Positions 6,164 through 8,741 of a DNA stretch of 8,741 nt are shown in pieces. A model generated the notes under the pieces. The model worked only from the letters and a program-made list of their open reading frames with translations. It was not told where the DNA came from and searched no databases. The position numbers and the translations under genes are program-made. Every line of letters begins with the position of its first letter. The stretch's first letter is position 1. This DNA comes from Paracoccaceae bacterium (GTDB lineage: Bacteria; Pseudomonadota; Alphaproteobacteria; Rhodobacterales; Rhodobacteraceae): the NCBI GenBank assembly GCA_003535335.1, contig DOHJ01000064.1, forward strand, positions 1 to 8,741, given 5' to 3'.

Positions 6164-7165
6164 TCAGTCTCCGTCAAGCGCATTAAATCCGGCCACAACC
6201 CCCAGATGCGCACCAAGCTCGGCGTTGACCATTTCATGGGTCGCGCCAACCATTTGCTGTAGCGAACCCAGCTGGAAATTCGCCGAATTTTCCTGAATTC
6301 TGGCAAATACATCGTCATCCAGTTTTTTGGCGTAAGCGATGGTTGAATCGAATAACTCCATAGATTCCCATGCGTGACCATCCGCCAGAATAGTTGCCAT
6401 TTCCCTAAGGGATTCAAGTGAAATAATGACATTTCGCAGGCTGCGATTTGAACGCCATGCCTCGGCCCGTTTCGGGCGGCGGTGCTGGAATTTATGCAAA
6501 GGCCGGCCCAGTTGTTGACGGTGGATATATTCAAGCCCACCCAGCAGGCTGGTAAATAGCACTTGCGGGCCTTCTTTTTCAGTCAGGAAAGTCTGGTTTC
6601 CTTCGGCCCCCGAGTTGCGCAACAAATCGGCATATCCACCCAGCCAGCCAGCATGGGTTTGCAAAGCGATCCGCGATAGATCCTTGGTGATGGCGCGCAC
6701 CAGATCACAGCTGTAACTGTCGGCGCTGAAATTTGAAAATTTATCGTCATAAAGCAGCTGCTCCAGCGCAAAAAACCCGCGAGTGGCAACAGAATATCCG
6801 GCGAATAATTTGGCGTCATACACCACCGGGTTTTCATCTTTGATCATCTTGAACAGGATTTTCGGAATTTTGCCTTTTTTGTCGGGCCAAAAGACCGTCG
6901 CCAGAACCTCGCCGCTACTTTCAAGTGGTCCAAAACGGATGTGGCTGATGCGCACCCATGCATCAAAACTGTGGTGGAAGGCAGCCTTCATGCCCTTGGG
7001 GGTGCAATCTTTTTGTGCGGAAATGGCTAAATTCGCCGTGCTTTGGGTGAAGGCCGCAGTGTTGGCGATGATATATTTATCAATCACCATGTTAATATCG
7101 GCCAGTGCGGGGGTGCCCAGCAGGGCAAGAATAAGCAGAAGGCGGCGGGGCAGAAATTTTCGCAT
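6164..7165 (-). CDS. Imelysin-family (M75-like) periplasmic protein
   Basis: A 333-residue exported protein with a signal peptide MRKFLPRR plus a Leu-rich core, cleaved after ALA at about residue 22. It is mostly helical, as in the imelysin/EfeO fold (two four-helix bundles). The block FDAWVRISHIRFGP (67-80) matches the family. At the site where imelysins carry GxHxxE, this protein reads GFFALE (130-135), so the His is replaced by Phe while the Glu remains. Imelysin relatives are linked to iron uptake and some are Fur-regulated; peptidase activity is not established and seems unlikely here. The ATG follows directly on the TAA of the DUF1111 gene (zero gap), with GGAGAG upstream. It resembles the second imelysin of the known imelysin-DUF1111-imelysin-DUF1513 clusters. 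Confidence 0.87.
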   Translation of the reverse strand: MRKFLPRRLLLILALLGTPALADINMVIDKYIIANTAAFTQSTANLAISAQKDCTPKGMKAAFHHSFDAWVRISHIRFGPLESSGEVLATVFWPDKKGKIPKILFKMIKDENPVVYDAKLFAGYSVATRGFFALEQLLYDDKFSNFSADSYSCDLVRAITKDLSRIALQTHAGWLGGYADLLRNSGAEGNQTFLTEKEGPQVLFTSLLGGLEYIHRQQLGRPLHKFQHRRPKRAEAWRSNRSLRNVIISLESLREMATILADGHAWESMELFDSTIAYAKKLDDDVFARIQENSANFQLGSLQQMVGATHEMVNAELGAHLGVVAGFNALDGD

Positions 7166-8695
7166 TTACAGACTCTCCAAAAATTTAATCAGCGCGTCGC
7201 GGTCGGCCTTGGGCATTTCAACAACGGTTTGCTGGGCTGCTGCTGCCTCGCCACCATGCCATAAAATGGCTTCCATCAGGCTTCTCGCCCGTCCGTCGTG
7301 CAAAAAATAGGTATGCCCGACGGTTTGTTCGGTTAAACCAATACCCCAAAGCGGCGGCGTGCGCCACTCATAACCATTCGCGCGCGCTTCGGGGCGGTGA
7401 TCGGCCAGACCTTCGCCCATATCGTGCAGCAACATATCGGTGTAGGGCCAAATCAGCTGGAAACTTTGCTCGGGTCGATCCTCAAGCCGGTGGGTGACAA
7501 ATTTTGGCCGGTGGCAATCAATACAACCGGATTGATAGAACATTTGCTTGCCGCGCAAAACGGTGGGATCATCGACGTTGCGCCGCATCGGAACGGCAAT
7601 ATTTTTGGCATAAAACGCAACCGCGTCCATGCCAGCGGCGGGAATTTCCAGATCGCCGTTGACCTCGGAATTTCCATCAGGGGCCTTTAGGCAATCGGGC
7701 TGGTTCTGGGTGCATTCACCATAGCCTTGCGGGAACATCGGGGACGAAATGCCGATATCGCTATGAAACGCACTGGCGGACTGCATGTAAACCGTGGCCG
7801 TGCCTGCCTTGTGGCCAAAACGGCCCAACATCGGCTCGCCCCAGACCTCGGACATGACAATCTGGGCGCGGCCGGAAATTCCGTCACCATTTGCATCATC
7901 CGGATCGGCAAAGGCGATGATGGTTTCCGAGGGGATTGATTCCAGCAGGCCAAGGCCGATCATTTGCTGGCCAACGCGCGGTGAAATCATCAGGTCGGGG
8001 TGCAGTGGCCCGTGACCCATATTTTCAATCGAATAACTGGGATCGCGTAAACTGACGGTTTCGCCGCCGGCCAGTTCAATTTCGATTTCCTCATAGCTTA
8101 TAACCGGATCTCCTTCGCGATTAACCCCGCCAACCGAAACATTTTGTAACTGTCTGCCATAGGTCGGCTCGGGGCTGTCGACGATGTAATCTTCGATGTC
8201 ATCCATGCTGGGGCCACCGGGAATGGAAAGACGCAAAAAGAACGAGCGCGGTGTTTCACCGTCTTTGGGTGGTTTTCCGCGGCCGGCATTGGGATGGCAG
8301 CGGCCACAGGATCGGGCGTTGTAAATCGGCCCAACCCCGTCGGATGCTTTGGTCGAGGCCGGCGAGGAGACCCAGAGTTTTTCAAATAATGCCTCGCCCA
8401 GCAGGAATTCCATCTTGCGATCAAAGGCCATATTTGCCGAGGGTGGTTTGAATACTTTTTCCGATTTGGTTGCCGGCGAAGTTGCGCCACCTGCCGATAA
8501 GCTTTCGAACGGCTCGGCTTTGGAAAAATCGGTGGTGGGCTGCATGATTGCGGCAATGCGGGCGCGTTCGGATTTGGTGCGCTCAATCGGATACAGGTGC
8601 TGGTCATGGCCCAGCGGCACAGCGGTTCTCTGGCTGGCGGTGGATACTGTTGCAACTGTAATTGCCGTCAGTAACAAAAGCGGGCGCAGTGCCAT
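7166..8695 (-). CDS. DUF1111 di-haem oxidoreductase ("thiol oxidoreductase" family)
   Basis: A 509-residue exported c-type cytochrome with a short signal peptide (about 1-20). It has two haem sites, CGRCH (130-134) and CIDCH (391-395). Between them lies DPDDANGDGISGR (265-277), an Asp/Asn/Gly loop of calcium-binding type typical of the family. The C-terminal part carries WRTPPLWGIG (444-453) and YFLHDGRARSLMEAILWHGG (463-482), shared with di-haem peroxidases/MauG. Database entries call the family thiol oxidoreductase, but the reaction is not firmly known; it is a likely periplasmic electron-transfer or metal-redox partner of the imelysins. The start is preceded by TAAGGA at 7-8 nt. Downstream the stop abuts the imelysin start. 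The promoter is outside the window. Confidence 0.9.
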   Translation of the reverse strand: MALRPLLLLTAITVATVSTASQRTAVPLGHDQHLYPIERTKSERARIAAIMQPTTDFSKAEPFESLSAGGATSPATKSEKVFKPPSANMAFDRKMEFLLGEALFEKLWVSSPASTKASDGVGPIYNARSCGRCHPNAGRGKPPKDGETPRSFFLRLSIPGGPSMDDIEDYIVDSPEPTYGRQLQNVSVGGVNREGDPVISYEEIEIELAGGETVSLRDPSYSIENMGHGPLHPDLMISPRVGQQMIGLGLLESIPSETIIAFADPDDANGDGISGRAQIVMSEVWGEPMLGRFGHKAGTATVYMQSASAFHSDIGISSPMFPQGYGECTQNQPDCLKAPDGNSEVNGDLEIPAAGMDAVAFYAKNIAVPMRRNVDDPTVLRGKQMFYQSGCIDCHRPKFVTHRLEDRPEQSFQLIWPYTDMLLHDMGEGLADHRPEARANGYEWRTPPLWGIGLTEQTVGHTYFLHDGRARSLMEAILWHGGEAAAAQQTVVEMPKADRDALIKFLESL

Positions 8696-8705
8696 ATTTC
8701 AATCC

Positions 8706-8741
8706 TTAAATTCGGTGTGCGCGTTTCGTGATGTTTAGCCA
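8706..8741 (-). CDS. Possible C-terminal end of an upstream operon gene (partial)
   Basis: On the minus strand the first 36 nt of the window read W-L-N-I-T-K-R-A-H-R-I and then TAA at 8706-8708, ten nt before the DUF1111 ATG. This would fit the 3' end of a gene in the same operon. In related clusters the gene before DUF1111 is the first imelysin, so an imelysin is expected here, but eleven residues cannot show it. One other frame closes at once and one stays open into the DUF1111 start, so the frame is uncertain. Confidence 0.3.
   Translation of the reverse strand, partial: WLNITKRAHRI

Noticed and set aside
8349..8738. 129-codon plus-strand open frame at the right end, and other long frames opposite genes
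   Set aside because: They are antisense to well-supported genes with clear motifs, and lack ribosome-binding sites and recognisable domains.

Overview
The window looks like a chromosomal segment from an alphaproteobacterium, most likely a marine Rhodobacterales/Roseobacter-type organism with moderate GC. This rests on gene content and protein style only: periplasmic di-haem enzymes, an imelysin/DUF1111/DUF1513 cluster, a DUF853 ATPase, and a cysteine-bearing SGNH hydrolase of a type I associate with this group. No rRNA, tRNA, transposase, phage gene or CRISPR array was found.

Layout from left to right. (1) 1-98, minus: the N-terminal signal peptide of an exported protein cut by the window edge. 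(2) 99-515: no protein gene, but two minus-strand small-RNA candidates. One (about 226-292) has a promoter-like TTGACC-17-TATCGT and a perfect hairpin terminator. The other (about 366-451) has a 9-bp hairpin with a pyrimidine loop, an exposed CUUCCUCCC anti-Shine-Dalgarno motif and a strong U-tailed terminator; it resembles the alphaproteobacterial suhB/alpha-r14 riboregulators. (3) 516-2843, minus: a two-gene unit, a HerA-like/DUF853 ATPase (GTG start) followed by a PEP mutase/isocitrate lyase-superfamily enzyme. (4) 3086-4270, plus: a di-haem cytochrome c peroxidase/MauG-family protein, divergent from the ATPase. (5) 4275-4985, minus: an exported SGNH/GDSL hydrolase, convergent with the peroxidase at 4 nt. 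(6) 5085 to the right edge, minus: a tightly packed operon of a di-haem DUF1111 oxidoreductase, an imelysin-like protein and a Tat-exported DUF1513 protein. A further gene upstream probably ends just inside the window.

The operon in (6) is the main functional unit. The three full genes are joined by 0-nt and 2-nt gaps and all encode exported proteins. Imelysin-DUF1111-imelysin-DUF1513 clusters are known in Pseudomonas and other proteobacteria and are usually linked to iron. I infer a periplasmic iron-handling or redox system in which the di-haem enzyme, the imelysin-like protein and a probable beta-propeller act together. The imelysin here has Phe where the family GxHxxE motif has His. The most novel material is probably the non-coding left region with its two candidate sRNAs.
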